From Limnomonas spitsbergensis (Eukaryota; Chlorophyta; Chlorophyceae; Chlamydomonadales), in NCBI GenBank assembly GCA_037349105.1, contig JAYJMM010000113.1, forward strand, positions 620,001 to 684,000: DNA of 64,000 nucleotides. The letters run 5' to 3'. The notes under the pieces are model-generated. The model did not search any database and was not told the DNA's origin. It was given only the letters and a program-made list of their open reading frames with translations. The translations under genes and the position numbers were made by a program. This document shows, in pieces, positions 39,101 through 53,579 of the stretch (the first letter of the stretch is position 1; every line of letters starts with the position of its first letter).

Positions 39101-42100
39101 GGAGACTCCGCAGCTTCTTTGGGGAGCCCCCGAATCTAGGATTAGGGGCCCAGGGTCCCACTTTCGGGATTGCATGAGGCAGGATCCCCGTACTCAGTAA
39201 TTAGGGCTTTCCTGGACCTTTGAATTCCGGCTTGCACACTTGTATCTTACTTTGTCCTTTTAAGTGGACAGGCCTCTTATTGTTAACATCACCGGCTATC
39301 ACCCTGCGAGATACCATGTGAAGAGCTTAAAGCCAGTACCACAGCCAGGAGTCAATCCTAGATCAAGCCGCCGAGCTGAAATAGCAATGTAGTAAAGCAT
39401 GCAAAACGTTCGGCGCGGCCTGAGACGACGTCTGCGGCCTACATCACTGACTTTTCCGCAGAGTGCGGTAAGTGATCCAGCTCAGCTTGTCAGGATAGCT
39501 CCCTGACAGCCAGAAGGCTAGCATTTATAAGACGCAGCCCTCCGCCTGTCAATCATATATTCCAGCCACAGCTTAACGCGCGGCCTTCCATTCGCGGCCA
39601 GTGTGAAGTCTCCGAGTCCACCTGTAGGCGTCCGCCACTAAGTGGGGAAGAAGTCCGCCACGGACATGAAGCGACAATCACGAGTAAAATAGGGGCGGTA
39701 CCCATGAGCTAGGGGCGCCCAGGCAGAACCCTCCCCTAGGGCTGTCTATTTACCAGTACCTTGTACACATTGAACCCCTTTACAGCTCACGAATCTCAGC
39801 ATTGTAGTATAAATTGCCTTGGTGTACGGAATGTACAGTTGTTGTGAGTAGCAGGCGCCTCTTTTAGGCGGCCTGATGGGCTTTTACCTTTATATCACGG
39901 TTACTGATTTATCGTGTGACAGCTATCAGGGTATAATGCAGTAAACGTGACAAAACCGTATTGTCGCAGAAGGCGACCACGGAGATTCTGCAGCTTCTCT
40001 GGGGAGCCCCCGAATCTAGGATTAGGGGCCCAGGGTCCCACTTTCGGGATTGCATGAGGCAGGATCCCCGTACTCAGTAATCAGGGCTTTCCTGGACCTT
40101 TGAATTCCGGCTTGCACACTTGTATCTTACTTTGTCCTTTTAAGTGGACAGGCCTCTTATTGTTTACAACACCGGCTATCACCCTGCGAGATACCATGTG
40201 AAGAGCTTAAAGCCAATACCACAGCCATGATTCAAGCCTAGATCAAGCCACCAAGCTGAAATAGCAATGTAGTAAAGCATGCAAGACGTTCGGCGCGGCC
40301 TGAGACGACGTCTGCGGCCTACATTACTGACGTCCCCGCAAAGTGCGGTAAGTGATCCAGCTCAGCTTGTCATGCTAGCTCCCTGACAGCCAGAAGGCTA
40401 GCATTTATAAGACGCAGCCCTCCGCCTGTCAATCATATATTCCAGCCACAGCTTAACGCGCGGCGCATTCGCGGCCAGTGTGAAGTCACCGAGTCCACCC
40501 GTAGGCGTCCGCCACTAAGTGGGGAAGAAGTCCGCCACGGACCTGAAGCGACAATCACGAGTAAAATAGGGGCGGTACCCATGAGCTAGGGGAGCCCAGG
40601 CAGAACCCCCTCCTAGGGCTATCTAGTTACCAGTACCTTGTACAGATTGAACCCCTTTACAGCTCACGAATCTCAGCATTGTAGTATACATTGCCTTAGT
40701 GTACGGAATGTACAGTTGTTGTGAGTAGCAGGCGCCTCTTTTAGGCGGCCTGATGGGCTTTTACCATTATATCACGGTTACTGATTTATCGTGTGACAGC
40801 TATCAGGGTATAATGCAGTAAACGTGACAAAACCGTATTGTCGCAGATGGCGACCACGGAGACTCCGCAGGTTCTTTGGGGAGCCCCTGAATCTAGGATT
40901 AGGGGCCCAGGGTCCCACTTTCGGGATTGCATGAGGCAGGATCCCCGTACTCAGTAAGTAGGGCTTTCCTGGACCTTTGAATTCCGGCTTGCACACTTGT
41001 ATCTTACTTTGTCCTTTTAAGTGGACAGGCCTCTTATTGTTAACAGCACCGGCTATCACCCTGCGAGATACCATGTGAAGAGCTTAAAGCCAGTACCACA
41101 GCCAGGAGTCAAGCCTAGATCAAGCCACCGAGCTGAAATAGCAATGTAGTAAAGCATGCAAGACGTTCGGCGCGGCCTGAGACGACGTCTGCGGCCTACA
41201 TCACTGACTTCCCCGCAGAGTGCGGTAAGTGATCCAGCTCAGCTTGTCAGGATAACTCCCTGACAGCCAGAAGGCTAGCATGTATAAGACGCAGCCCTCC
41301 GCCTGTCAATCATATATTCCAGCTACAGCTTAACGCGCGGCCTTCCATTCGCGGCCAGTGTGAAGTCACCGAGTCCGCCCGTAGGCGTCCGCCACTAAGA
41401 GAGGAAGAAGTCCGCCACGGACCTGAAGCGACAATCACGAGTAAAATAGGGGCGGTACCCATGAGCAAGGGGCGCCCAAGCAGAACCCTCTCCTAGGGCT
41501 GTCTAGTTACCAGTACCTTGAACAGATTGAACCCCTTTACAGCTCACGAATCTCAGCATTGTAGTACAAAGTGCCTTAGTGTACGGAATGTACAGTTGTT
41601 GTGAGTAGCATGCGCATCTTTTAGGCGGCCTGATGGGCTTTTACCATTATATCACGGTTACTGATTTATCGTGTGACAGCTATCAGGGGATAATGCAGTA
41701 AACGTGACAAAACCGTATTGTCGCAGATGGCGACCACGGAGACTCCGCAGCTTCTCTGGGGAGCCCCCGAATCTAGGATTAGGGGCCCAGGGTCCCACTT
41801 TCGGGATTGCATGAGGCAGGATCCCCGTACTCAGTAATTAGGGCTTTCCTGGACCTTTGAATTCCGGCTTGCACACTTGTATCTTACTTTGTCCTTTTAA
41901 GTGGACAGGCCTCTTATTGTTAACAACACCGGCTATCACCCTGCGAGATACCATGTGAAGAGCTTAAAGCCAGTACCACAGCCATGATTCAAGCCTAGAT
42001 CAAGCCACCAAGCTGAAATAGCAATGTAGTAAAGCATGCAAGACGTTCGGCGCAACCTGAGACGACGTCTGCGGCCTACATTACTGACGTCCCCGCAAAG

Positions 42101-42990
42101 TGCGGTAAGTGATCCAGCTCAGCTTGTCAGGATAGCTCCCTGACAGCCAGAAGGCTAGCATTTATAAGACGCAGCCCTCCGCCTGTCAATCATATATGCC
42201 AGCTACAGCTTAACGCGCGGCCTCCCATTCGCGGCCAGTGTGAAGTCTCCGAGTCCACCTGTAGGCGTCCGCCACTAAGTGGGGAAGAAGTCCGCCACGG
42301 ACCTGAAGCGACAATCACGAGTAAAATAGGGGCGGTACCCATGAGCTAGGGGCGCCCAGGCAGAACCCTCCCCTAGGGCTGTCTAGTTACCAGTACCTTG
42401 TACAGATTGAACCCCTTTACAGCTCACGAATCTCAGCATTGTAGTATAAATTGCCTTAGTGTACGGAATGTACAGTTGTTGTGAGTAGCAGGCGCCTCTT
42501 TTAGGCGGCCTGATGGGCTTTTACCATTATATCACGGTTACTGATTTATCGTGTGACAGCTATCAGGCTATAATGCAGTAAACGTGACAAAACCGTATTG
42601 TCGCAGATGGCGACCACGGAGACTCCGCAGCTTCTTTGGGGAGCCCCCGAATCTAGGATTAGGGGCCCAGGGTCCCACTTTCGGGATTGCATGAGGCAGG
42701 ATCCCCGTACTCAGTAAGTAGGGCTTGCCGGGACCTTTGAATTCCGGCTTGCACACTTGTATCTTACTTTGTCCTTTTAAGTGGACATGCCTCTTATTGT
42801 TAACAGCACCGGCTATCACCCTGCGAGATACCATGTGAAGAGCTTAAAGCCAGTACCACAGCCAGGAGTCAAGCCTAGATCAAGCCACCGAGCTGAAATA
42901 GCAATGTAGTAAAGCATGCAAGACGTTCGGCGCGGCCTGAGACGACGTCTGCGACCTACATCACTGACTTCCCCGCAGAGTGCGGTAAGT
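36104..42990. repeat. large duplication within the satellite (offset 4,394 bp)
   Basis: Units in 36,104-38,600 recur almost unchanged at 40,498-42,990, sharing rare variants such as GTAGTATACATTGCC (36,287 and 40,681) and GAGTAGCATGCGCATC (37,210 and 41,604). Confidence 0.85.
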
Positions 42991-43060
42991 GATCCAGCTC
43001 AGCTTGTCAGGATAACTCCCTGACAGCCAGAAGGCTAGCATTAATAAGACGCAGCCCTCC

Positions 43061-43065
43061 GCCTG
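43061..43065. other. chimeric short-unit junction 1
   Basis: CCCTCCGCCTG of a left-type unit is joined directly to ATGGGCTTTTACC of a right-type unit; 328 bp of the normal unit are missing. The shared GCCTG marks the crossover. The sequence beyond it has right-type marks (CTGCTTTATCGTG, CGAAACTAGGATTAGGAGCC). Confidence 0.85.
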
Positions 43066-44494
43066 ATGGGCTTTTACCATTATATCACGGTTACTGCTTT
43101 ATCGTGTGACATCTGTCACGGTATAATGCAGTAAACGTGGCAAAACCGTATTGTCGCAGATGGCGACCACGGAGACTCCACAGCTTCTCTGGGGAGCCCC
43201 CGAAACTAGGATTAGGAGCCGAGGGTCCCACTTTCGGGATTGCATGAGGCAGGATTCCCGTACTCAGTAATTAGGGCTTGCCGGGACCTTTGAATTCCGG
43301 CTTGCACACTCGTATCTTACTTTGTCCTTTTTAAGTGGACAGGCCTCTTATTGTTAACATCACCGGCTATCACCCTGCGAGATACCATGTGAAGAGCTTA
43401 ACGCCAGTACCACAGCCAGGAGTCAATCCTAGATCAAGCCGCCGAGCTGAAATAGCAATGTAGTAAAGCATGCAAGACGTTCGGCGCGGCCTGAGACGAC
43501 GTCTGCGGCCTACATCACTGACTTTTCCGCAGAGTGCGGTAAGTGATCCAGCTCAGCTTGTCAGGATAGCTCCCTGACAGCCAGAAGGCTAGCATTTATA
43601 AGACGCAGCCCTCCGCCTGTCAATCATATATTCCAGCCACAGCTTAACGCGCGGCCTTCCATTCGCGGCCAGTGTGAAGTCACCGAGTCCGCCCGTAGGC
43701 GTCCGCCACTAAGAGAGGAAGAAGTCCGCCACGGACCTGAAGCGACAATCACGAGTAAAATAGGGGCGGTACCCATGAGCAAGGGGCGCCCAGGCAGAAC
43801 CCTCTCCTAGGGCTGTCTAGTTACCAGTACCTTGTACAGATTGAACCCCTTTACAGCTTACGAATCTCAGCATTGTAGTATAAATTGCCTTAGTGTACGG
43901 AATGTACAGTTGTTGTGAGTAGCAGGCGCCTCTTTTAGGCGGCCTGATGGGCTTTTACCATTATATCACGGTTACTGATTTATCGTGTGACAGCTATCAG
44001 GCTATAATGCAGTAAACGTGACAAAACCGTATTGTCGCAGATGGCGACCACGGAGACTCCGCAGCTTCTTTGGGGAGCCCCCGAATCTAGGATTAGGGGC
44101 CCAGGGTCCCACTTTCGGGATTGCATGAGGCAGGATCCCCGTACTCAGTAAGTAGGGCTTGCCGGGACCTTTGAATTCCGGCTTGCACACTTGTATCTTA
44201 CTTTGTCCTTTTAAGTGGACATGCCTCTTATTGTTAACAGCACCGGCTATCACCCTGCGAGATACCATGTGAAGAGCTTAAAGCCAGTACCACAGCCAGG
44301 AGTCAAGCCTAGATCAAGCCACCGAGCTGAAATAGCAATGTAGTAAAGCATGCAAGACGTTCGGCGCGGCCTGAGACGACGTCTGCGACCTACATCACTG
44401 ACTTCCCCGCAGAGTGCGGTAAGTGATCCAGCTCAGCTTGTCAGGATAACTCCCTGACAGCCAGAAGGCTAGCATTAATAAGACGCAGCCCTCC

Positions 44495-44499
44495 GCCTG
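44495..44499. other. chimeric short-unit junction 2
   Basis: Same junction as at 43,061 within a tandem copy of the 1,434-bp block (about 42,258-43,691 and 43,691-45,125). Both copies share the AGCATTAATAAGACG variant, so one is a duplicate of the other. Confidence 0.85.
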
Positions 44500-47400
44500 A
44501 TGGGCTTTTACCATTATATCACGGTTACTGCTTTATCGTGTGACATCTGTCACGGTATAATGCAGTAAACGTGGCAAAACCGTATTGTCGCAGATGGCGA
44601 CCACGGAGACTCCACAGCTTCTCTGGGGAGCCCCCGAAACTAGGATTAGGAGCCGAGGGTCCCACTTTCGGGATTGCATGAGGCAGGATTCCCGTACTCA
44701 GTAATTAGGGCTTGCCGGGACCTTTGAATTCCGGCTTGCACACTCGTATCTTACTTTGTCCTTTTTAAGTGGACAGGCCTCTTATTGTTAACATCACCGG
44801 CTATCACCCTGCGAGATACCATGTGAAGAGCTTAACGCCAGTACCACAGCCAGGAGTCAATCCTAGATCAAGCCGCCGAGCTGAAATAGCAATGTAGTAA
44901 AGCATGCAAGACGTTCGGCGCGGCCTGAGACGACGTCTGCGGCCTACATCACTGACTTTTCCGCAGAGTGCGGTAAGTGATCCAGCTCAGCTTGTCAGGA
45001 TAGCTCCCTGACAGCCAGAAGGCTAGCATTTATAAGACGCAGCCCTCCGCCTGTCAATCATATATTCCAGCCACAGCTTAACGCGCGGCCTTCCATTCGC
45101 GGCCAGTGTGAAGTCACCGAGTCCGCCCGTAGGCGTCCGCCACTAAGAGAGGAAGAAGTCCGCCACGGACCTGAAGCGACAATGACGAGTAAAATAGGGG
45201 CGGTACCCATGCGCAAGGGGCGCCCAGGCAGAACCCTCTCCTAGGGCTGTCTAGTTACCAGTACCTTGAACAGATTGAACCCCTTTACAGCTCACGAATC
45301 TCAGCATTGTAGTACAAAGTGCCTTAGTGTACGGAATGTACAGTTGTTGTGAGTAGCATGCGCATCTTTTAGGCGGCCTGATGGGCTTTTACCATTATAT
45401 CACGGTTACTGATTTATCGTGTGACAGCTATCAGGGGATAATGCAGTAAACGTGACAAAACCGTATTGTCGCAGATGGCGACCACGGAGACTCCGCAGCT
45501 TCTCTGGGGAGCCCCCGAATCTAGGATTAGGGGCCCAGGGTCCCACTTTCGGGATTGCATGAGGCAGGATCCCCGTACTCAGTAAGTAGGGCTTTTCTGG
45601 ACCTTTGAATTCCGGCTTGCACACTTGTATCTTACTTTGTCCTTTTAAGTGGACAGGCCTCTTATTGTTAACAACACCGGCTATCACCCTGCGAGATACC
45701 ATGTGAAGAGCTTAAAGCCAGTACCACAGCCATGAGTCAAGCATAGATCAAGCCACCAAGCTAAAATAGCAATGTAGTTAAGCATGCAAGACGTTCGGCG
45801 CAACCTGAGACGACGTCTGCGGCCTACATTACTGACGTCCCCGCAAAGTGCGGTAAGTGATCCAGCTCAGCTTGTCAGGATAACTCCCTGACAGCCAGAA
45901 GGCTAGCATTTATAAGACGCAGCCCTCCGCCTGTCAATCATATATTCCAGCTACAGCTTAACGCGCGGCCTCCCATTCGCGGCCAGTGTGAAGTCTCCGA
46001 GTCCACCTGTAGGCGTCCGCCACTAAGTGGGGAAGAAGTCCGCCACGGACATGAAGCGACAATCACGAGTAAAATAGGGGCGGTACCCATGAGCTAGGGG
46101 CGCCCAGGCAGAACCCTCCCCTAGGGCTGTCTATTTACCAGTACCTTGTACACATTGAACCCCTTTACAGCTCACGAATCTCAGCATTGTAGTATAAATT
46201 GCCTTGGTGTACGGAATGTACAGTTGTTGTGAGTAGCAGGCGCCTCTTTTAGGCGGCCTGATGGGCTTTTACCTTTATATCACGGTTACTGATTTATCGT
46301 GTGACAGCTATCATGGTATAATGCAGTAAACGTGACAAAACCGTATTGTCGCAGAAGGCGACCACGGAGATTCTGCAACTTCTCTGGGGAGCCCCCGAAT
46401 CTAGGATTAGGGGCCCAGGGTCCCACTTTCGGGATTGCATGAGGCAGGATCCCCGTACTCAGTAATTAGGGCTTTCCTGGACCTTTGAATTCCGGCTTGC
46501 ACACTTGTATCTTACTTTGTCCTTTTAAGTGGACAGGCCTCTTATTGTTTACAACACCGGCTATCACCCTGCGAGATACCATGTGAAGAGCTTAAAGCCA
46601 ATACCACAGCCATGAGTCAAGCCTAGATCAAGCCACCAAGCTGAAATAGCAATGTAGTAAAGCATGCAAGACGTTCGGCGCAACCTGAGACGACGTCTGC
46701 GGCCTACATTACTGACGTCCCCGCAAAGTGCGGTAAGTGATCCAGCTCAGCTTGTCATGCTAGCTCCCTGACAGCCAGAAGGCTAGCATTTATAAGACGC
46801 AGCCCTCCGCCTGTCAATCATATATTCCAGCCACAGCTTAACGCGCGGCGCATTCGCGGCCAGTGTGAAGTCACCGAGTCCACCCGTAGGCGTCCGCCAC
46901 TAAGTGGGGAAGAAGTCCGCCACGGACATGAAGCGACAATCACGAGTAAAATAGGGGCGGTACCCATGAGCTAGGGGCGCCCAGGCAGAACCCCCTCCTA
47001 GGGCTATCTAGTTACCAGTACCTTGTACAGATTGAACCCCTTTACAGCTCACGAATCTCAGCATTGTAGTATAAATTGCCTTAGTGTACGGAATGTACAG
47101 TTGTTGTGAGTAGCAGGCGCCTCTTTTAGGCGGCCTGATGGGCTTTTACCATTATATCACGGTTACTGATTTATCGTGTGACAGCTATCAGGGTATAATG
47201 CAGTAAACGTGACAAAACCGTATTGTCGCAGATGGCGACCACGGAGACTCCGCAGCTTCTTTGGGGAGCCCCCGAATCTAGGATTAGGGGCCCAGGGTCC
47301 CACTTTCGGGATTGCATGAGGCAGGATCCCCGTACTCAGTAATTAGGGCTTTCCTGGACCTTTGAATTCCGGCTTGCACACTTGTATCTTACTTTGTCCT

Positions 47401-47759
47401 TTTAAGTGGACAGGCCTCTTATTGTTAACAGCACCGGCTATCACCCTGCGAGATACCATGTGAAGAGCTTAAAGCCAGTACCACAGCCAGGAGGCAAGCC
47501 TAGATCAAGCCACCGAGCTGAAATAGCAATGTAGTAAAGCATGCAAGACGTTCGGCGCGGCCTGAGACGACGTCTGCGACCTACATCACTGACTTCCCCG
47601 CAGAGTGCGGTAAGTGATCCAGCTCAGCTTGTCAGGATAACTCCCTGACAGCCAGAAGGCTAGCATTTATAAGACGCAGCCCTCCGCCTGTCAATCATAT
47701 ATTCCAGCTACAGCTTAACGCGCGGCCTTCCATTCGCGGCCAGTGTGAAGCCACCGAGT

Positions 47760-50700
47760 CCGCCCGTAGGCGTCCGCCACTAAGAGAGGAAGAAGTCCGC
47801 CACGGACATGAAGCGACAATCACGAGTAAAATAGGGGCGGTACCCATGAGCAAGGGGCGCCCAGGCAGAACCCTCTCCTAGGGCTGTCTAGTTACCAGTA
47901 CCTTGAACAGATTGAACCCCTTTACAGCTCACGAATCTCAGCATTGTAGTACAAAGTGCCTTAGTGTACGGAATGTACAGTTGTTGTGAGTAGCATGCGC
48001 ATCTTTTAGGCGGCCTGATGGGCTTTTACCATTATATCACGGTTACTGATTTATCGTGTGGCAGCTATCAGGGGATAATGCAGTAAACGTGACAAAACCG
48101 TATTGTCGCAGATGGCGACCACGGAGACTCCGCAGCTTCTCTGGGGAGCCCCCGAATCTAGGATTAGGGGCCCAGGGTCCCACTTTCGGGATTGCATGAG
48201 GCAGGATCCCCGTACTCAGTAATTAGGGCTTTCCTGGACCTTTGAATTCCGGCTTGCACACTTGTATCTTACTTTGTCCTTTTAAGTGGACAGGCCTCTT
48301 ATTGTTAACAACACCGGCTATCACCCTGCGAGATACCATGTGAAGAGCTTAAAGCCAGTACCACAGCCATGAGTCAAGCCTAGATCAAGCCACCAAGCTG
48401 AAATAGCAATGTAGTAAAGCATGCAAGACGTTCGGCGCAACCTGAGACGACGTCTGCGGCCTACATTACTGACGTCCCCGCAAAGTGCGGTAAGTGATCC
48501 AGCTCAGCTTGTCAGGATAGCTCCCTGACAGCCAGAAGGCTAGCATTTATAAGACGCAGCCCTCCGCCTGTCAATCATATATGCCAGCTACAGCTTAACG
48601 CGCGGCCTCCCATTCGCGGCAAGTGTGAAGTCTCCGAGTCCACCTGTTGGCGTCCGCCACTAAGTGGGGAAGAAGTCCGCCACGGACCTGAAGCGACAAT
48701 CACGAGTAAAATAGGGGCGGTACCCATGAGCTAGGGGCGCCCAGGCAGAACCCTCCCCTAGGGCTGTCTAGTTACCAGTACCTTGTACAGATTGAACCCC
48801 TTTACAGCTCACGAATCTCAGCATTGTAGTATAAATTGCCTTAGTGTACGGAATGTACAGTTGTTGTGAGTAGCAGGCGCCTCTTTTAGGCGGCCTGATG
48901 GGCTTTTACCATTATATCACGGTTACTGATTTATCGTGTGACAGCTATCAGGGTATAATGCAGTAAACGTGACAAAACCGTATTGTCGCAGATGGCGACC
49001 ACGGAGACTCCGCAGCTTCTTTGGGGAGCCCCCGAATCTAGGATTAGGGGCCCAGGGTCCCACTTTCGGGATTGCATGAGGCAGGATCCCCGTACTCAGT
49101 AAGTAGGGCTTGCCGGGACCTTTGAATTCCGGCTTGCACACTTGTATCTTACTTTGTCCTTTTAAGTGGACAGGCCTCTTATTGTTAACAGCACCGGCTA
49201 TCACCCTGCGAGATACCATGTGAAGAGCTTAAAGCCAGTACCACAGCCAGGAGGCAAGCCTAGATCAAGCCACCGAGCTGAAATAGCAATGTAGTAAAGC
49301 ATGCAAGACGTTCGGCGCGGCCTGAGACGACGTCTGCGACCTACATCACTGACTTCCCCGCAGAGTGCGGTAAGTGATCCAGCTCAGCTTGTCAGGATAA
49401 CTCCCTGACAGCCAGAAGGCTAGCATTTATAAGACGCAGCCCTCCGCCTGTCAGTCATATATTCCAGCCACAGCTTAACGCGCGGCCTCCCATTCGCGGC
49501 CAGTGTGAAGTCACCGAGTCCGCCCGTAGGCGTCCGCTACTAAGTGGGGAAGAAGTCCGCCACGGACATGAAGCGACAATCACGAGTAAAATAGGGGCGG
49601 TACCCATGAGCTAGGGGCGCCCAGGCAGAACCCCCTCCTAGGGCTATCTAGTTACCAGTACCTTGTACAGATTGAACCCCTTTACAGCTCACGAATCTCA
49701 GCATTGTAGTATAAATTGCCTTAGTGTACGGAATGTACAGTTGTTGTGAGTAGCAGGCGCCTCTTTTAGGCGGCATGATGGGCTTTTACCATTATATCAC
49801 GGTTACTGATTTATCGTGTGACAGCTATCAGGGTATAATGCAGTAAACGTGACAAAACCGTATTGTCGCAGATGGCGACCACGGAGACTCCGCAGCTTCT
49901 TTGGGGAGCCCCCGAATCTAGGATTAGGGGCCCAGGGTCCCACTTTCGGGATTGCATGAGGCAGGATCCCCGTACTCAGTAATTAGGGCTTTCCTGGACC
50001 TTTGAATTCCGGCTTGCACACTTGTATCTTACTTTGTCCTTTTAAGTGGACAGGCCTCTTATTGTTAACAGCACCGGCTATCACCCTGCGAGATACCATG
50101 TGAAGAGCTTAAAGCCAGTACCACAGCCAGGAGGCAAGCCTAGATCAAGCCACCGAGCTGAAATAGCAATGTAGTAAAGCATGCAAGACGTTCGGCGCGG
50201 CCTGAGACGACGTCTGCGACCTACATCACTGACTTCCCCGCAGAGTGCGGTAAGTGATCCAGCTCAGCTTGTCAGGATAACTCCCTGACAGCCAGAAGGC
50301 TAGCATTTATAAGACGCAGCCCTCCGCCTGTCAATCATATATTCCAGCTACAGCTTAACGCGCGGCCTTCCATTCGCGGCCAGTGTGAAGCCACCGAGTC
50401 CGCCCGTAGGCGTCCGCCACTAAGAGAGGAAGAAGTCCGCCACGGACCTGAAGCGACAATCACGAGTAAAATAGGGGCGGTACCCATGAGCAAGGGGCGC
50501 CCAGGCAGAACCCTCTCCTAGGGCTGTCTAGTTACCAGTACCTTGAACAGATTGAACCCCTTTACAGCTCACGAATCTCAGCATTGTAGTACAAAGTGCC
50601 TTAGTGTACGGAATGTACAGTTGTTGTGAGTAGCATGCGCATCTTTTAGGCGGCCTGATGGGCTTTTACCATTATATCACGGTTACTGATTTATCGTGTG

Positions 50701-52085
50701 GCAGCTATCAGGGGATAATGCAGTAAACGTGACAAAACCGTATTGTCGCAGATGGCGACCACGGAGACTCCGCAGCTTCTCTGGGGAGCCCCCGAATCTA
50801 GGATTAGGGGCCCAGGGTCCCACTTTCGGGATTGCATGAGGCAGGATCCCCGTACTCAGTAATTAGGGCTTTCCTGGACCTTTGAATTCCGGCTTGCACA
50901 CTTGTATCTTACTTTGTCCTTTTAAGTGGACAGGCCTCTTATTGTTAACAACACCGGCTATCACTCTGCGAGATACCATGTGAAGAGCTTAAAGCCAGTA
51001 CCACAGCCATGAGTCAAGCCTAGATCAAGCCACCAAGCTGAAATAGCAATGTAGTAAAGCATGCAAGACGTTCGGCGCAACCTGAGACGACGTCTGCGGC
51101 CTACATTACTGACGTCCCCGCAAAGTGCGGTAAGTGATCCAGCTCAGCTTGTCAGGATAGCTCCCTGACAGCCAGAAGGCTAGCATTTATAAGACGCAGC
51201 CCTCCGCCTGTCAATCATATATGCCAGCTACAGCTTAACGCGCGGCCTCCCATTCGCGGCAAGTGTGAAGTCTCCGAGTCCACCTGTTGGCGTCCGCCAC
51301 TAAGTGGGGAAGAAGTCCGCCACGGACCTGAAGCGACAATCACGAGTAAAATAGGGGCGGTACCCATGAGCTAGGGGCGCCCAGGCAGAACCCTCCCCTA
51401 GGGCTGTCTAGTTACCAGTACCTTGTACAGATTGAACCCCTTTACAGCTCACGAATCTCAGCATTGTAGTATAAATTGCCTTAGTGTACGGAATGTACAG
51501 TTGTTGTGAGTAGCAGGCGCCTCTTTTAGGCGGCCTGATGGGCTTTTACCATTATATCACGGTTACTGATTTATCGTGTGACAGCTATCAGGGTATAATG
51601 CAGTAAACGTGACAAAACCGTATTGTCGCAGATGGCGACCACGGAGACTCCGCAGCTTCTTTGGGGAGCCCCCGAATCTAGGATTAGGGGCCCAGGGTCC
51701 CACTTTCGGGATTGCATGAGACAGGATCCCCGTACTCAGTAAGTAGGGCTTGCCGGGACCTTTGAATTCCGGCTTGCACACTTGTATCTTACTTTGTCCT
51801 TTTAAGTGGACAGGCCTCTTATTGTTAACAGCACCGGCTATCACCCTGCGAGATACCATGTGAAGAGCTTAAAGCCAGTACCACAGCCAGGAGGCAAGCC
51901 TAGATCAAGCCACCGAGCTGAAATAGCAATGTAGTAAAGCATGCAAGACGTTCGGCGCGGCCTGAGACGACGTCTGCGACCTACATCACTGACTTCCCCG
52001 CAGAGTGCGGTAAGTGATCCAGCTCAGCTTGTCAGGATAACTCCCTGACAGCCAGAAGGCTAGCATTTATAAGACGCAGCCCTCC
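47760..52085. repeat. three-unit duplication (offset 2,640 bp)
   Basis: Units at about 47,760-49,440 recur at about 50,400-52,080 with rare variants kept in order, such as CACCTGTTGGCGTCC (48,641 and 51,281) and TTATCGTGTGGCAGC (48,053 and 50,693). Confidence 0.85.
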
Positions 52086-52090
52086 GCCTG
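52086..52090. other. chimeric short-unit junction 3, subfamily boundary
   Basis: The same GCCTG junction type as at 43,061 and 44,495, with the TTTATAAGACG form. All units to the right are right-type, so this is the boundary between the two subfamilies. Confidence 0.85.
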
Positions 52091-53579
52091 ATGGGCTTTT
52101 ACCATTATATCACGGTTACTGCTTTATCGTGTGACATCTGTCACGGTATAATGCAGTAAACGTGGCAAAACCGTATTGTCGCAGATGGCGACCACGGAGA
52201 CTCCACAGCTTCTCTGGGGAGCCCCCGAAACTAGGATTAGGAGCCGAGGGTCCCACTTTCGGGATTGCATGAGGCATGATTCCCGTACTCAGTAATTAGG
52301 GCTTGCCGGGACCTTTGAATTCCGGCTTGCACACTCGTATCTTACTTTGTCCTTTTTAAGTGGACAGGCCTCTTATTGTTAACAGCACCGGCTATCACCC
52401 TGCGAGATACCATGTGAAGAGCTTAAAGCCAGTACCACAGCCATGAGTCAAGCCTAGATCAAGCCACCGAGCTGAAATAACAATATAGTAAAGCATGCAA
52501 GACGTTCGGCGCGGCCTGAGACGACGTCTGCAGCCTACATCACTGACGTCCCTGCAAAGTGCGGTAAGTGACCCAGCTCAACTTGTCAGGATAGCTCCCT
52601 GACAGCTAGAAGGCTAGCATTTATAAGACGCAACCCTCCGCCTGTCAGTCATATATTCCAGCCACAGCTTAACGCGCGGCCTCCCATTCGCGGCCAGTGT
52701 GAAGTCACCGAGTCCGCCCGTAGGCGTACGCCACTAAGTGGGGAAGAAGTCCGCCACGGACCTGAAGCGACAATCACGAGTAAAAGAGGGGCGGCACCCA
52801 TGAGCTAGGGGCGCCACCAGGCAGAACTCTCCCCTAGGGCTGTCTAGTTACCATTACCTTGTACAAATTGAACCCCTTTACAGCTCAAGTAACTCAGCAT
52901 TGTAGTACAAAGTGCCTTAGTGTACGGAATGTACAGCTGTTGTGAGTAGCAGGCGCCTCTTTTAGGCGGCATGATGGGCTTTTACCATTATATCACGGTT
53001 ACTGCTTTATCGTGCGACAGCTATCAGGGTATAATGCAGTAAACGTGACAAAACCGTATTGTCGCATATGGCGACCACGGAGACTCCGCAGCTTCTCTGG
53101 AGAGCCCCCGAATCTAGGATTAGGAGCCCAGGGTCCCACTTTCGGGATTGCATGAGGCAGGATCCCCGTACTCAGTAATTAGGGCTTTCCTGGACCTTTG
53201 AAATCCGGCTTGCACACTTGTATCTTACTTTGTTCTTTTAAGTGGACAGGCCTCTTATTGTTAACAACACTGGCTATCACCCTGCGAGATACCATGTGAA
53301 GAGCTTAAAGCCAGTACCACAGCCATGAGTCAAGCCTAGATCAAGCCGCCGAGCTGAAATAGCAATGTAGTAAAGCATGCAAGACGTTCGGCGCGGCCTG
53401 AGACGACGGCTACGGCCTACATCACTAACGTCCCCACAAAGTGCGGTAAGTGATCCAGATCAGCTTGTCATGATAGCTCCCTGACAGCCAGAAGGCTAGC
53501 ATTTATAAGACGCAGCCCTCCGCCTGTCAATCATATATTCCAGCCACAGCTTAACGCGGGGCCTCCCATTCGCGGCCAG

